Notes: generated by a model not told the origin, from the letters alone. Positions 16,201 through 24,361 are shown, numbered from the stretch's first letter. The stretch: 33,025 nt of DNA from Spiribacter vilamensis (GCF_004217415.1 NZ_SHLI01000001.1:2027501-2060525), one strand, 5' to 3'. Program-made: numbers and translations.

Positions 16201-16257
16201 CGAGTGTCCACTGTTACTGGGCAAGATCGAGCGGTATGCCGTCTTCGTTGACCCTGA

Positions 16258-17886
16258 TCAGTCTGATTGGCTCGCCTTATCGGCGGTGTCCGGCGAACCC
16301 GACGCCGGCCGTCGCTGACCGATGGCGCGATGTGCGAGAGGATTGAGACCCGAGGCAAGGCTCCGAAGCATCGCTTCCACCGCGACCAGCAGATCACCCT
16401 CCGGGACCGCGGGCCGCACCCGAATGACCTTGTCCAGCCTCCAGGCCAGGGCCGCCAGCGCCAGACCTGCCACCACGGGCCAGGCACCGTTGCGTAGTGT
16501 GTCCGTCCCCATCACATAGGCCATGGGCCGCGGATCGTAGGTACTCCAGAGTACCCAGGGTACCGTTAAGGCGGCGAGTCCAATGGTCGCCACAGTCAGG
16601 CCCATTACGCGCGTGCCCTCTCCTGCGGCATCCCTGGAGGGCGCGTTGACCAACAAGAACAGGTAGCGCATCAGGACGCATGTCGTGGTGACGCCCGTCG
16701 CTGTCACCACCCATGCCAACGCCGACGGGAACACCGGCTTGATCGCGGCCTTCGCCAGCCCGCCACCAGTCATTGGCCAACCCGCCACCGAGGCGCAAAG
16801 CATTGCCACCAGGGCGAGGGCCATCCAGCGGGCGGAGCCCCGGAGCAGCGGAATCCAGCCTACCGCTAAAAACAGTGCGCCTTTGGCTAGTCCGTGGTGG
16901 ATGCCGTAATAGCCCGCCGTCTCGACACTCGGGTCGCCGGCCGCCAGCAGCCCGGCGCCCACCACCGCGAGGATCAGACCCATCTGACTGACCGTGGAGT
17001 AGGCCAGCACCGCTTTGATGCGCTGCTGCAGCACCCCGATGACCGCACCCGCATAAACGCCGATCAACCCCAGCACCAGCAGCAGCGCAGCGGCTATAGT
17101 GCCACCCTCCGGCAGGAACCGAATCAGGCCGATGAGCCCCGCGTTGACAATGGCGCCGGAGAGCACCGCCGAGGCGGCGACGGGGGCTGCCGGGTGCGCC
17201 AACGGCAGCCACACATGCAGTGGCATGAGCCCGGTCTTGATGCCGAACCCGATCACCAGCATGGCCACAGTGACATGGCTCTGCCCGTTACCCATGCCCG
17301 GATCCATGAGCCCGTCGCGCATGTCCGCGATCAAAAAGGTCTCCGCCTGGGCCATCATGAGAATAAAGCCCGTAAGCAGCATAGCCTCGCCGATCACCGC
17401 CATGATGATGTACACACTCGAGGCCCGCAGGGCCTCAGCGGTTCGGCTATGCACTACCAGGAAATACGACGCCAGTGACACCGCGGCGAAGGCGACATAA
17501 AAAGTGACCGCGTCCGCGGCCAGGTACACCCCCAGGTTGCCGGCGAGGGTGAGACACCAGAACCCGCTGAAGATCGCGGGTTTGCGGGGCGCCTTCATGT
17601 GCGCCAGCGCATAAAGGCCGGCCGCGAGCCATAGGGCAGCGGTCATGCCCAGCAGCCCCATACCGAGCGGCTCGGTCTCCAGCCGAACGCCCAGCAACAG
17701 GCCTGGTACCTCGGTAGGCTGATCGGAGAGCGGCATCAGCGCGAGTGCCAGGGCCGGCAGGGGCGCCAGGGGGAGCAGCATCAACGCGCGGTCCCGAACC
17801 GGCGGTAGCGCCATTAGCCCGCCCAGCAGCAGCGGCCAGGCCAGGGCCACAAAGGGTAGGACGGGGCCTTCCAGCAAAATGCTCAT
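16258..17886 (-). CDS. Mrp-type antiporter, third NuoL/M/N-like subunit (MrpD'')
   Basis: The 542-aa membrane protein has the proton-antiporter core of NuoL/M/N and Mrp subunits, with about 14 hydrophobic segments. It keeps GFGIKTGLMPLHVWLPLAHP with the buried lysine of the family and RIKAVLAYSTVSQMG with a second one. Family members move protons or sodium ions across the inner membrane. It differs from MrpD in having SAVLSGAIVNAGL where MrpA-type proteins have a histidine-rich helix. ATG 17886 overlaps the preceding stop (ATGA). The longer upstream frame runs antisense-like through the previous gene and is not used. It is the last gene of the operon; its stop is 30 bases from the IS3 right end. 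Confidence 0.85.
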   Translation of the reverse strand: MSILLEGPVLPFVALAWPLLLGGLMALPPVRDRALMLLPLAPLPALALALMPLSDQPTEVPGLLLGVRLETEPLGMGLLGMTAALWLAAGLYALAHMKAPRKPAIFSGFWCLTLAGNLGVYLAADAVTFYVAFAAVSLASYFLVVHSRTAEALRASSVYIIMAVIGEAMLLTGFILMMAQAETFLIADMRDGLMDPGMGNGQSHVTVAMLVIGFGIKTGLMPLHVWLPLAHPAAPVAASAVLSGAIVNAGLIGLIRFLPEGGTIAAALLLVLGLIGVYAGAVIGVLQQRIKAVLAYSTVSQMGLILAVVGAGLLAAGDPSVETAGYYGIHHGLAKGALFLAVGWIPLLRGSARWMALALVAMLCASVAGWPMTGGGLAKAAIKPVFPSALAWVVTATGVTTTCVLMRYLFLLVNAPSRDAAGEGTRVMGLTVATIGLAALTVPWVLWSTYDPRPMAYVMGTDTLRNGAWPVVAGLALAALAWRLDKVIRVRPAVPEGDLLVAVEAMLRSLASGLNPLAHRAIGQRRPASGSPDTADKASQSD

Positions 17887-19346
17887 GGCAGGTAATGCCT
17901 CTCGACGATCAGTGTGGCCCAGCCCAGGGGACTGAAATCGGCACCGGCCAGCAGCCCCGCGGCGATGGCGCCTAGCCCGCTGATCACCGCCGGGACGACA
18001 ATGCCCAGCGGGCGCTCGCCCGGTCGGTCGCCATCCGATGGCTCGGCGAACCAGATGCGGTAGAGCAGCGGCAGAAAGTACGCGGCGTTCAGGAGCGTGG
18101 AGCCGGCCAGCACCGCCAGCACCCAGGGTGTACCCGACTCCATGGCCCCCAGTCCCAGGTAGATCTTGGTGACAAAGCCGGCCATGGGGGGCAGACCGAT
18201 CATGCCCAGCGCGCCCAGAGAAAAACACACCGAGGTCCACGGCATACGTGCGCCGACGCCGTTCAGATCAGCGATTTCGTGAATACCGGCGCGTTCGTCA
18301 TAGATGCCCGCACAGAAAAACAAGGTAATCTTCATCAGGCCCTGATGGACGAGATGAGCGAGGCCGCCGATGAGGCCCAGCGGGCTCGCCAGCGCCGTGC
18401 CCAGGATGATGTAGGACACCTGGCTAACGGTGGAATAAGCCAGCCGGCGTTTAATGCCTGACTGGCGCAGGGCCTGGATTGAGCCATACAGGATAGTGAC
18501 CGAGGCAAGCACTGCCAGGGCTAGACCCAGCCCCAGTTCGGTCACCCGCTCGATCCCGAAGACGTCGTGAATGAGCCGCACAAACCCGAAGGCGCCAGCC
18601 TTCACCACGGCCACCGCATGCAGTAAGGCACTCACCGGGGCCGGTGCCGCCATCGCTGCCGGTAGCCATCCATGGAGGGGCACTATGGCGGCCTTCACCC
18701 CAAGGCCCGCCGCAAACAGCACAAACAGCCAGCGCTGGGTTGCGGCATCCATGCTGGCGAAATCGGTGGGGCCGGCGAATTCTACTGGCCCGGTCCACGA
18801 CTCCAGCCAGAGAATGGCGAGCAGCAGCGCCACACTGGCCGGCAGCGAGTACAGCAGGTAGGACAGCCCCGCCCGCATCGAGGCGGCGTTCTGCTTGTGC
18901 ACCACCAGCGGCCAGGTGCTGAGGGTGAGTAATTCGTAGAAGAAGAAAAAGGTCAGCAGTGAGCCCGACAGCGCGATGCCAGTGGTGGCAAATACGCACA
19001 GGCTGAAGAAGCCGAAGAACCGTGAGAGGTCGGGCTTGCGGTCGAAGTATGCGATGGCATAGACCGTGGTGAGCAGCCATAGAAATGCCGAGAGCGTGAG
19101 GAACAGCAGCGACAGGGCGTCCACCCGCAAAAGCAGGGAGACCCCGGGCACCAGATCGAACCGGGTTTCGTGCAGGGTGCCGCCGGCGACTTCCACCAGC
19201 ATGAACACCACCAGTCCGACCTTTAGCAAGGCACCGCCGAGGTTGAGTCGGTTGCGCCAGCCGTGGTTGTCCTGACTCAGAAAAAACGTGGCGATGGCGG
19301 GCGCCAGTGAGGTGGCCAACATGAGCGGGGGCAGCCATTCGCTCAT
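17883..19346 (-). CDS. Mrp-type antiporter, MrpA N-terminal-like (NuoL-type) subunit
   Basis: A 487-aa polytopic protein of the NuoL/MrpA type. It has FFYELLTLSTWPLVVHKQ with the conserved TM5 glutamate, GVKAAIVPLHGWLPAAM, SALLHAVAVVKAG (the histidine-containing helix of MrpA/NuoL) and KRRLAYSTVSQ. Canonical MrpA is about 800 aa and includes a C-terminal MbhD/MbhE-like part. Here that part is encoded separately, in the 310-aa gene upstream. I therefore read this gene as the N-terminal module of a split MrpA. ATG 19346 overlaps the mrpD stop and the end overlaps the next start by ATGA. Confidence 0.85.
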   Translation of the reverse strand: MSEWLPPLMLATSLAPAIATFFLSQDNHGWRNRLNLGGALLKVGLVVFMLVEVAGGTLHETRFDLVPGVSLLLRVDALSLLFLTLSAFLWLLTTVYAIAYFDRKPDLSRFFGFFSLCVFATTGIALSGSLLTFFFFYELLTLSTWPLVVHKQNAASMRAGLSYLLYSLPASVALLLAILWLESWTGPVEFAGPTDFASMDAATQRWLFVLFAAGLGVKAAIVPLHGWLPAAMAAPAPVSALLHAVAVVKAGAFGFVRLIHDVFGIERVTELGLGLALAVLASVTILYGSIQALRQSGIKRRLAYSTVSQVSYIILGTALASPLGLIGGLAHLVHQGLMKITLFFCAGIYDERAGIHEIADLNGVGARMPWTSVCFSLGALGMIGLPPMAGFVTKIYLGLGAMESGTPWVLAVLAGSTLLNAAYFLPLLYRIWFAEPSDGDRPGERPLGIVVPAVISGLGAIAAGLLAGADFSPLGWATLIVERHYLP

Positions 19347-20815
19347 GGCATTCCACCCATCAGGCCATACGGGGCCCCGGGGAGGATGCCCAGGGCGAGT
19401 GAGGCGATGGCCAGCCCCAGCGGGAGCGCCTGCCGCCAGCGTTCCACCGGCTGGAACACCGCGGCCGACGCCGGGTCGGAGCGACGAAACGCCGCCGCCA
19501 TGGGACGGTACAGATAGGCCGTTGTCAGCAGCCCGCCTGACAGCACCACCAGTCCCCAGACCGGCACACCGCCCTCCAGCGAGGCGCTCACCAGCAGGTA
19601 CTTGGCCATGAATCCACCGCTCGGAGGCAGGCCCATCAGGGTGATTGCGGCGAGCCCAAAGGCGAAGAGCGTCATGGGAAGGACCTGAACCAGTCCGGCC
19701 AGCCGGTCGATCCGATCATGACCGGCGGCCTCGAGAATCAGCCCGGCGCATAAAAACATGGCGGCCTTGGCGAGAGCATGGGAGAGGGCCTGGAACAGGG
19801 TGCCGTTCCAGGCGGCGTCCGCCACGCTCTCGCTAGCTTCAGCCGCCGCCCCCAGGGCCAGGGGGAAGATGATGAACAAATAGCCGATCTGGGCCACGGT
19901 GGAATAGGCGATCAACAGTTTGAGCCGGGGCTGGCGTAGGGCCATGACCGATCCGTAAATAACAGCCAGGGCACCCAGGCTGCCGATGACGTTCACGGCG
20001 ATCTCGCCGGCTGCTCCCGGTGCGGCCTCGAACCATAGCCGCAGGGTAATGTAGAACGACGTTTTCGGGACCAGCGCCGATAACACCGCGCTGGCGGGTG
20101 CCGGCGCGCCGGCATGGGCCGGTGGTAGCCAGACGTGGAATGGAAACAGCGCGGCCTTGGCGGCGAGGCCCACAGTCATTGCGCCGATCGCCAGCGCATC
20201 AGTGGGGTAGGTGCCGAGCTGGCCCGTCAGCAGGCCGATATCCAGGGTCCCGTGAGCGGCATAGATCAGCACAACACCGAGTAGATAGAACAGTGAGCCG
20301 GTGAGAGCGAACAGCAGGTAGCGCAGTGCCGCGTTCAGACTATCGCGCTTTCTCTCAATGCCCACCAGCGCCACCGCCGCCAGGCTGGCGAGCTCCAGGC
20401 CCACATACAGGTTGAACAGGTCCCGGGAGACGAAGATGGCATTCAACGCACCCCAGAGGAGCAATAGCAGTGGCCGGAAGGTGTAAACTAGGCGGTTGTC
20501 CGAGCCGATCTGCCCGTGAGGTTTCAGGGAGAAAAGCATTACTGCGGCCATCACCAGCGCGTTGACCAGCAGGAAGAGTACGGCCGGGCCATCGGCCATG
20601 AGCTCAATACCCAGGGGCGGCATCCATTGACCGATGGCAATGACCACCGGCCCGGAGAGCGCCACATGAGCCGTCAGGGCCACCGCCAGGCCCACCATGA
20701 TGAGGGTGGCCGTCCGCACCAGCACCTCCGCCCGCCGGGGTGCCGCCACGGAGACGATGGCACCGAGCAGCGGCAGCGTCAGGGTGAGCACCAGGACGGT
20801 GACGGGTAACCTCAT
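19343..20815 (-). CDS. mrpD: Mrp-type Na+/H+ antiporter subunit D
   Basis: The 490-aa product is full length for MrpD/MnhD. Visible family signatures are the TM5-like YVGLELASLAAVAL with its key glutamate, GLAAKAALFPFHVWLPPAHAGAP and SAVLSALVPKTSFY, and RLKLLIAYSTVAQIGYL, with conserved lysines. MrpD and MrpA form the ion-translocating core of the complex in the inner membrane and exchange internal Na+ for external protons, supporting pH and salt tolerance. It begins at ATG 20815, overlapping mrpC by four bases. Confidence 0.92.
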   Translation of the reverse strand: MRLPVTVLVLTLTLPLLGAIVSVAAPRRAEVLVRTATLIMVGLAVALTAHVALSGPVVIAIGQWMPPLGIELMADGPAVLFLLVNALVMAAVMLFSLKPHGQIGSDNRLVYTFRPLLLLLWGALNAIFVSRDLFNLYVGLELASLAAVALVGIERKRDSLNAALRYLLFALTGSLFYLLGVVLIYAAHGTLDIGLLTGQLGTYPTDALAIGAMTVGLAAKAALFPFHVWLPPAHAGAPAPASAVLSALVPKTSFYITLRLWFEAAPGAAGEIAVNVIGSLGALAVIYGSVMALRQPRLKLLIAYSTVAQIGYLFIIFPLALGAAAEASESVADAAWNGTLFQALSHALAKAAMFLCAGLILEAAGHDRIDRLAGLVQVLPMTLFAFGLAAITLMGLPPSGGFMAKYLLVSASLEGGVPVWGLVVLSGGLLTTAYLYRPMAAAFRRSDPASAAVFQPVERWRQALPLGLAIASLALGILPGAPYGLMGGMP

Positions 20816-21102
20816 GGGTCGCGGCCGCCCTCCCGTGCATGGGCCACCGCCAGGCCCAGTGCCAGCGCCGTGGCGGAGAGCGCGACCACGATCCCGGTGA
20901 TGATCATGGCCTGCGGGACCGGGTCGGTGCCGGCGGTTTCACTGGCGGACAGGGCTCCGAACAGCAGGAAAATACCCGAACCGATCATGTTGAAGGCGAT
21001 GATTCGGCGCAGCAGCAATGGTTGGGTGATCAGTCCGTAGAGGCCCAATCCAATAAGGGCCGTTGCACAGATGGCAAAAGGTAGCCATTCCACCGGCGTC
21101 AT
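20812..21102 (-). CDS. mrpC: Mrp-type antiporter subunit C (NuoK-like)
   Basis: The 96-aa product has three membrane segments and matches MrpC/NuoK: IGLGLYGLITQPLLLRRIIAF, NMIGSGIFLLF, and DPVPQAMIITGIVVALSATALALGL, whose DP..QAliiTgIVi motif is diagnostic. ATG 21102 is used because it overlaps the stop of the preceding gene (ATGA). A longer in-frame extension back to 21222 is a shadow of that gene. It is a structural membrane subunit bridging the antiporter-like subunits. Confidence 0.92.
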   Translation of the reverse strand: MTPVEWLPFAICATALIGLGLYGLITQPLLLRRIIAFNMIGSGIFLLFGALSASETAGTDPVPQAMIITGIVVALSATALALGLAVAHAREGGRDP

Positions 21103-22031
21103 GGCGTCTCCTCCCGCTCCGGCGCGCCGAAAACCAGCATCGAGAGGGTGGCGGCAATGGCCACCGCCAGGGTGATCTCGATAGCCATCAGTAGCGGCGT
21201 AGCGATCACCGGCGGGATCCATAGAAACGTGCCCATGCTGAGACCAGTCACGCCGACCCCGAGGAAAAATGCGGGCCCGCTCAGCACCGCGGCCCGCATC
21301 CAGCGGTCATCGACGCGCGGAGCGGGTAGATGCCCGGTCATCACCGCGACGACCCAGGCCGCGGCCAGCACCGTCCCCCCTTGAAAGGCGCCTCCTGGCT
21401 GATGACCGCCTGCCCAGATGAGGTAGGCTCCGATCACAAGGGCCACCGGCGGCAGTACCCGTCCGAACTGGGCGAGCACGCCGTCAGGCAGTACCCGATG
21501 GCGGCGGCCTGCCGGGCCGGGCCAGTCCTCATCGCGAGTCACTGTCCACACGCCCAGCAGCGCGGCCAGCAACACCAGGGTTTCCAGCAGGGTGTCCCAG
21601 CCGCGGAAATTGAGCAGGACCGCAGTCACCGGGTTCTCTGTGCCGGTCAGCGGCAGGCGCTCCGCCACGGCGTTCTGCAGGCCGGGATGCGCCGGCAGCC
21701 GGATTAATGCCGCCAGTAGTCCCAGGGTTACCGCCACCGCGCCGAGTCCCGCCAGCATTCGGATCAGCCGGGTCGGCCGGGGCGGTGCGGGCGCCTGCAG
21801 CGCTCGTAGTCGGGTCCAGCTCATTAGTAGAAGGATGCCGGTGAGCCCGGCGCCAATCGCGGCCTCGGCGAGCGCCACGTTGGTCGCCTCGAGACGCAGC
21901 CAGGCCAGCGCAACCAGCAGCCCGTAGGCGATGAAGAACACCACCGCCATGAAGGCCTGGCGCCCCAGCACCACCGCGGCGGCCACCGCCACGATGATGA
22001 CGGACAACAAGGTATTGAAGACGACGCTCAC
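21099..22031 (-). CDS. Fused MrpA C-terminal (MbhD/DUF4040-like) and MrpB subunit
   Basis: The 310-aa protein starts with an MbhD/DUF4040-like unit (about 1-75; ALAWLRLEATNVALAEAAIGAGL). A middle region (about 90-165; NFRGWDTLLETLVLLAALLGVW) is like the MbhE part of MrpA. It ends with a MrpB domain (about 185-305), recognised by LIWAGGHQPGGAFQGGTVLA, the GH.pGGgF.gG motif. In the canonical operon the first two parts belong to the end of MrpA. The start is GTG 22031, overlapping the mrpG stop (GTGA). Its place between G and C, and its fusion to B, show that MrpA has been split and its tail joined to B. Confidence 0.85.
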   Translation of the reverse strand: MSVVFNTLLSVIIVAVAAAVVLGRQAFMAVVFFIAYGLLVALAWLRLEATNVALAEAAIGAGLTGILLLMSWTRLRALQAPAPPRPTRLIRMLAGLGAVAVTLGLLAALIRLPAHPGLQNAVAERLPLTGTENPVTAVLLNFRGWDTLLETLVLLAALLGVWTVTRDEDWPGPAGRRHRVLPDGVLAQFGRVLPPVALVIGAYLIWAGGHQPGGAFQGGTVLAAAWVVAVMTGHLPAPRVDDRWMRAAVLSGPAFFLGVGVTGLSMGTFLWIPPVIATPLLMAIEITLAVAIAATLSMLVFGAPEREETP

Positions 22032-22309
22032 CGGCGCCCCGCCGCTACCCGACCGATTAGCTGCGCGGCGACTCCGGCGGAAAAGAGCGCCAGCGCCCAG
22101 ATCAGGATCAGTTTGAGGATCGCCGCCAGTCCCGGCGCCTGTAACGCCACGCCCAGGGCTACAAGTCCCAGACCAAGGTTGTCGGCCTTGGTCAAGGCGT
22201 GCAGCCGGCTGGGAGTGTCGGGGAATCGGATCAGGCCGAGGCTGCCCGCGGCGAAAAAGCCAAGCCCCAGGGCGGTCAGAAGCATGGTCAGGCCGTCAAT
22301 CAGTGTCAT
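22028..22309 (-). CDS. mrpG: Mrp-type antiporter subunit G
   Basis: The 93-aa product has three hydrophobic segments and the MrpG signature GSLGLIRFPDTPSRLHALTKADNLGLGLVALG. It is a small structural subunit. ATG 22309 is chosen because it lies inside the end of mrpF, a 14-base overlap that keeps the operon tightly coupled. The 17 extra upstream residues in the open frame are rich in arginine and overlap mrpF further. Confidence 0.93.
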   Translation of the reverse strand: MTLIDGLTMLLTALGLGFFAAGSLGLIRFPDTPSRLHALTKADNLGLGLVALGVALQAPGLAAILKLILIWALALFSAGVAAQLIGRVAAGRR

Positions 22310-22589
22310 CACCCTCTGCCTCCGGGTCGCCAGTGCCCGCCCGCTGGCCGGTTTTGGCAAAGGCGATGATCGACAGCGCCGCCAGCAGCGCTAGCACGAT
22401 GGCGACGTCCAGCATTGCCCAGTCGTCTTCTGCCACCGTGAGTAACAGAACAGTGGCAATGCCGCCGGTGCCAATGAGCTGCACGGACATCATCCGATCC
22501 GCCCGTGAGGGTCCCCGCGCGATGCGCCAGAGCGCCACGGCGATGGTCGCCAGCAGCCCAGTGGCAATGATCAGATACCAGGCAGTCAT
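22296..22589 (-). CDS. mrpF: Mrp-type antiporter subunit F
   Basis: The 97-aa product shows the MrpF core: three membrane helices with RIARGPSRADRMMSVQLIGT and AMLDVAIVLALLAALSIIAFAK. In the family the arginine- and aspartate-containing loop (R-G-P-x-x-x-D-R) is invariant. The C-terminus is hydrophilic and acidic (PEAEGDDTD). Start ATG 22589 overlaps the mrpE stop (ATGA). Confidence 0.93.
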   Translation of the reverse strand: MTAWYLIIATGLLATIAVALWRIARGPSRADRMMSVQLIGTGGIATVLLLTVAEDDWAMLDVAIVLALLAALSIIAFAKTGQRAGTGDPEAEGDDTD

Positions 22590-23059
22590 GACCGATCCGG
22601 CGACAGGGCACGCTCCAGTCGGGCCTCATCCCGGCGCAGTGGCGGCTCCAGTGCCTGACGATCATCCAGCAGATGCACCAGATACTGGCCCTGCCGGGTG
22701 CCTGCGACCAGTGTGCCCGGCATCAGGCTGTACTGCGTGCCGATCAGAAAGCTCCCTCCGGCGGGCAGGCCGCGTGGCAGCGTCCGCCAGCCGGGAGACA
22801 GCGGCATCCGTGGATCCAGGGCTCGTCGGGCGACATCCAGGCCGCCCAGCAGTGATCGCCAGATAAACCCCGGAATCAGCGGAAGCGCCCACCAGGGGCG
22901 TCGCCCCGTCGCCGGCGGCAGCAGTCTCACGCTAAGGCCGATGGCCGCGGCGACTGCGGGCAGCCCGATGACCAGGCCGGACGGGGCAAACCCGGATAAC
23001 ACCAGCCACAGCGTTCCCAGCAGCATGCCTCGCAGCAGTATCGCGTTGCGCAATGCCAT
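22586..23059 (-). CDS. mrpE: Mrp-type antiporter subunit E
   Basis: First gene of the eight-gene operon. The 157-aa product matches MrpE: N-terminal helices (LLGTLWLVLSGF), then PGFIWRSLLGGLDVARRALDPRMPLSPGWRTLP and the cytoplasmic part with GTQYSLMPGTL and YLVHLLDD. ATG 23059 is the first start; the nearest purine-rich site (gggag) is about 13 bases upstream, so initiation may be modest. A terminator of the upstream PEP-CTERM gene precedes it, so it needs its own promoter in 23060-23192. A TAATAT at 23095-23100 (minus strand) is a possible -10 box, but I found no good -35. Confidence 0.9.
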   Translation of the reverse strand: MALRNAILLRGMLLGTLWLVLSGFAPSGLVIGLPAVAAAIGLSVRLLPPATGRRPWWALPLIPGFIWRSLLGGLDVARRALDPRMPLSPGWRTLPRGLPAGGSFLIGTQYSLMPGTLVAGTRQGQYLVHLLDDRQALEPPLRRDEARLERALSPDRS

Positions 23060-23192
23060 CAGTTGGAGCGCTCCCGGGATCCCCGAATGATCAACATATT
23101 AACGTCGCTGTGCGGAACCGACGAGATGGGCTGCGATGGTGCTGGGTGGATTCGAGCTAATTCCCCGCCATCGGCGTCACCCGCGAGGCCAC

Positions 23193-23232
23193 AAAAAAGC
23201 CCTCGGCCTGTGGATCGAGCAGACCGAGGGGC
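23193..23232 (-). terminator. Rho-independent terminator after PEP-CTERM gene 2
   Basis: Read on the minus strand, gcccctcggtctg pairs with caggccgagggc around a loop of about 9 bases and is followed by six T residues (23198-23193). It lies 90 bases downstream of the PEP-CTERM stop and separates that gene from the mrp operon. Confidence 0.85.
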
Positions 23233-23321
23233 AAAGTTCTGGATGCGGATCATGACAACCCGCATTCCGGTTCGGCGACTGGTTCATCCCTGAAGCCTGA
23301 AGTCAGTGAAACAAGTCACAC

Positions 23322-23954
23322 TCAAGCATCTTCACAGCTTCTGTTGTGTCGACGACGCACCCCTCCGAACATCATAGCGACCAGGCCAAAGGCTGCGAGC
23401 GCCAGCGTACCGGGCGCGGGAACGGCAACCGGCGATTTGCCAAGCAGCGCGACGTGAGAAAGTCCATCACCGCCATTCGACGACGACGTCTTAAAGAATT
23501 CCCAGTCTCCGGAGCTTACGTCGCTCTGAAGCGAATAGACGAACCAGTTGTCGGCCTGCTGCCCTGTTCCGAACTTGAACCCGAGTGCACCGTCGTCGTA
23601 CTGATCCCAGAATTCGGAGTCGAATCTCCAGTCCCCTGATTGGGTATAGTTCACATTGAAATCATTGTCTGTAGCAGAACTAGTGCTGTTTTCATCCTCA
23701 TCTTTCCCTAGATATTGGTATCCGTCATCGCTTGAAGAACCAATGAAAGGATCATTGTTCGATCCGAATCCCGCCCCCGCCTCGAAGCCTGCCGCAAGGC
23801 AAAGGTCCACCTGCGTGTCGTCAATCGACATGTAGTTCTTGGACGAGTCCTCTTCGTCACAGTAGACCGGGGCAGCCGTTACGCTGCCTACCAACCCCAG
23901 GCCGAAGAACATTGCTGTCGCACTGATCATGATCGGACGCATGTATCTGCTCAT
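23322..23954 (-). CDS. PEP-CTERM sorting-domain protein, intact
   Basis: The 210-aa product should be exported, anchored by its C-terminal helix and then cut by an exosortase. It starts with a signal peptide (MSRYMRPIM, hydrophobic core, then VGSVTAA). The body is acidic and rich in D, S, G and N, with segments such as DDGYQYLGKDEDEN and aromatic residues spread through it. The C-terminus is the sorting signal VPAPGTLALAAFGLVAMMFGG followed by RRRH. ATG 23954 has aaggac upstream; an in-frame ATG at 23996 would add a non-signal leader. The function of the exported domain is unknown. A sigma-54-type promoter lies 95 bases upstream and a terminator follows. Confidence 0.87.
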   Translation of the reverse strand: MSRYMRPIMISATAMFFGLGLVGSVTAAPVYCDEEDSSKNYMSIDDTQVDLCLAAGFEAGAGFGSNNDPFIGSSSDDGYQYLGKDEDENSTSSATDNDFNVNYTQSGDWRFDSEFWDQYDDGALGFKFGTGQQADNWFVYSLQSDVSSGDWEFFKTSSSNGGDGLSHVALLGKSPVAVPAPGTLALAAFGLVAMMFGGVRRRHNRSCEDA

Positions 23955-24048
23955 TACTTTATGTCCTTGTTTTAAATTGATGGTGGTGCCGATCATTCCC
24001 GCTTAAGGTGCGCCGGGCGCCCACCGTTGTTCGCCTGATCTTAAGTAA

Positions 24049-24064
24049 TGCAAAAACCAGGCCA
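24049..24064 (-). promoter_or_regulatory. Sigma-54-type (-24/-12) promoter of PEP-CTERM gene 2
   Basis: The minus strand reads TGGCCTGGTTTTTGCA: GG and GC separated by 10 bases, ending GTTTTTGCA exactly as in the element before PEP-CTERM gene 1 (15400-15415). It lies 95 bases upstream of ATG 23954. Control by RpoN and an enhancer-binding protein is inferred; such promoters are known before PEP-CTERM genes in other proteobacteria. Confidence 0.72.
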
Positions 24065-24139
24065 TGTTCTTGAAATGGCGGAAAAGCGTTATATTTCATG
24101 GCGTTGGAAATACAAGGAACCAGGTCTTCTCGAGTCAGT

Positions 24140-24240
24140 CAGGTCAATGTAAAGGATTCCGACACTGGTGAAGGCGGCAGTCGCCTGATTTCCATCGATA
24201 CCCTGGCCACCGCTCCGGCTGACCGAGCCCGACCAGGAAT
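24140..24240 (-). pseudogene. Relic of an Mrr catalytic domain
   Basis: The minus strand reads GSVSRSGGQGIDG, matching HSVGRSGDEGIDG in the intact Mrr-like gene. At DNA level, 24190-24227 and 4306-4343 agree at 34 of 38 bases. A piece of the preceding motif (FLVGLG) appears in a neighbouring frame, and the expected QAK after it is gone. No complete gene surrounds it. It is a fragment of a once complete restriction gene related to the one at 3992-4933. Confidence 0.55.
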
Positions 24241-24361
24241 CTCGAAATGGATGCCGGTAGAAGTGGGACGGTGACAATCTTGGGGGACCCGTGAATTACC
24301 ACCAGTGGAGCACAGAGAGATCCACGCACAACCGGCTCAGTCGGAACGCGAGGCGTGTTGA

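Larger units (their letters stand above)
15560..16228 (+). mobile_element. Internally deleted IS3-family element (about 669 bp) with both ends
   Basis: The left end (15560-15586, gatctttcccacctgcag...) and the right end (16202-16228), read on opposite strands, match at 20 of 27 positions and so form terminal inverted repeats. Between them are an IS3 OrfA N-terminus and two pieces of the OrfB C-terminal half. Full elements of this type are about 1.2-1.3 kb, so a central part, including the first two acidic catalytic residues, is lost. No clear target duplication flanks the ends. The element cannot make its own transposase, but it could be moved in trans if an intact copy exists elsewhere. Confidence 0.75.

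Noticed and set aside
16258-23059. The minus-strand antiporter genes as a complex I (nuo) or membrane hydrogenase operon.
   Set aside because: MrpE, F and G signatures and the absence of any Fe-S, NiFe or flavin subunit fit Mrp, not Nuo or Mbh.
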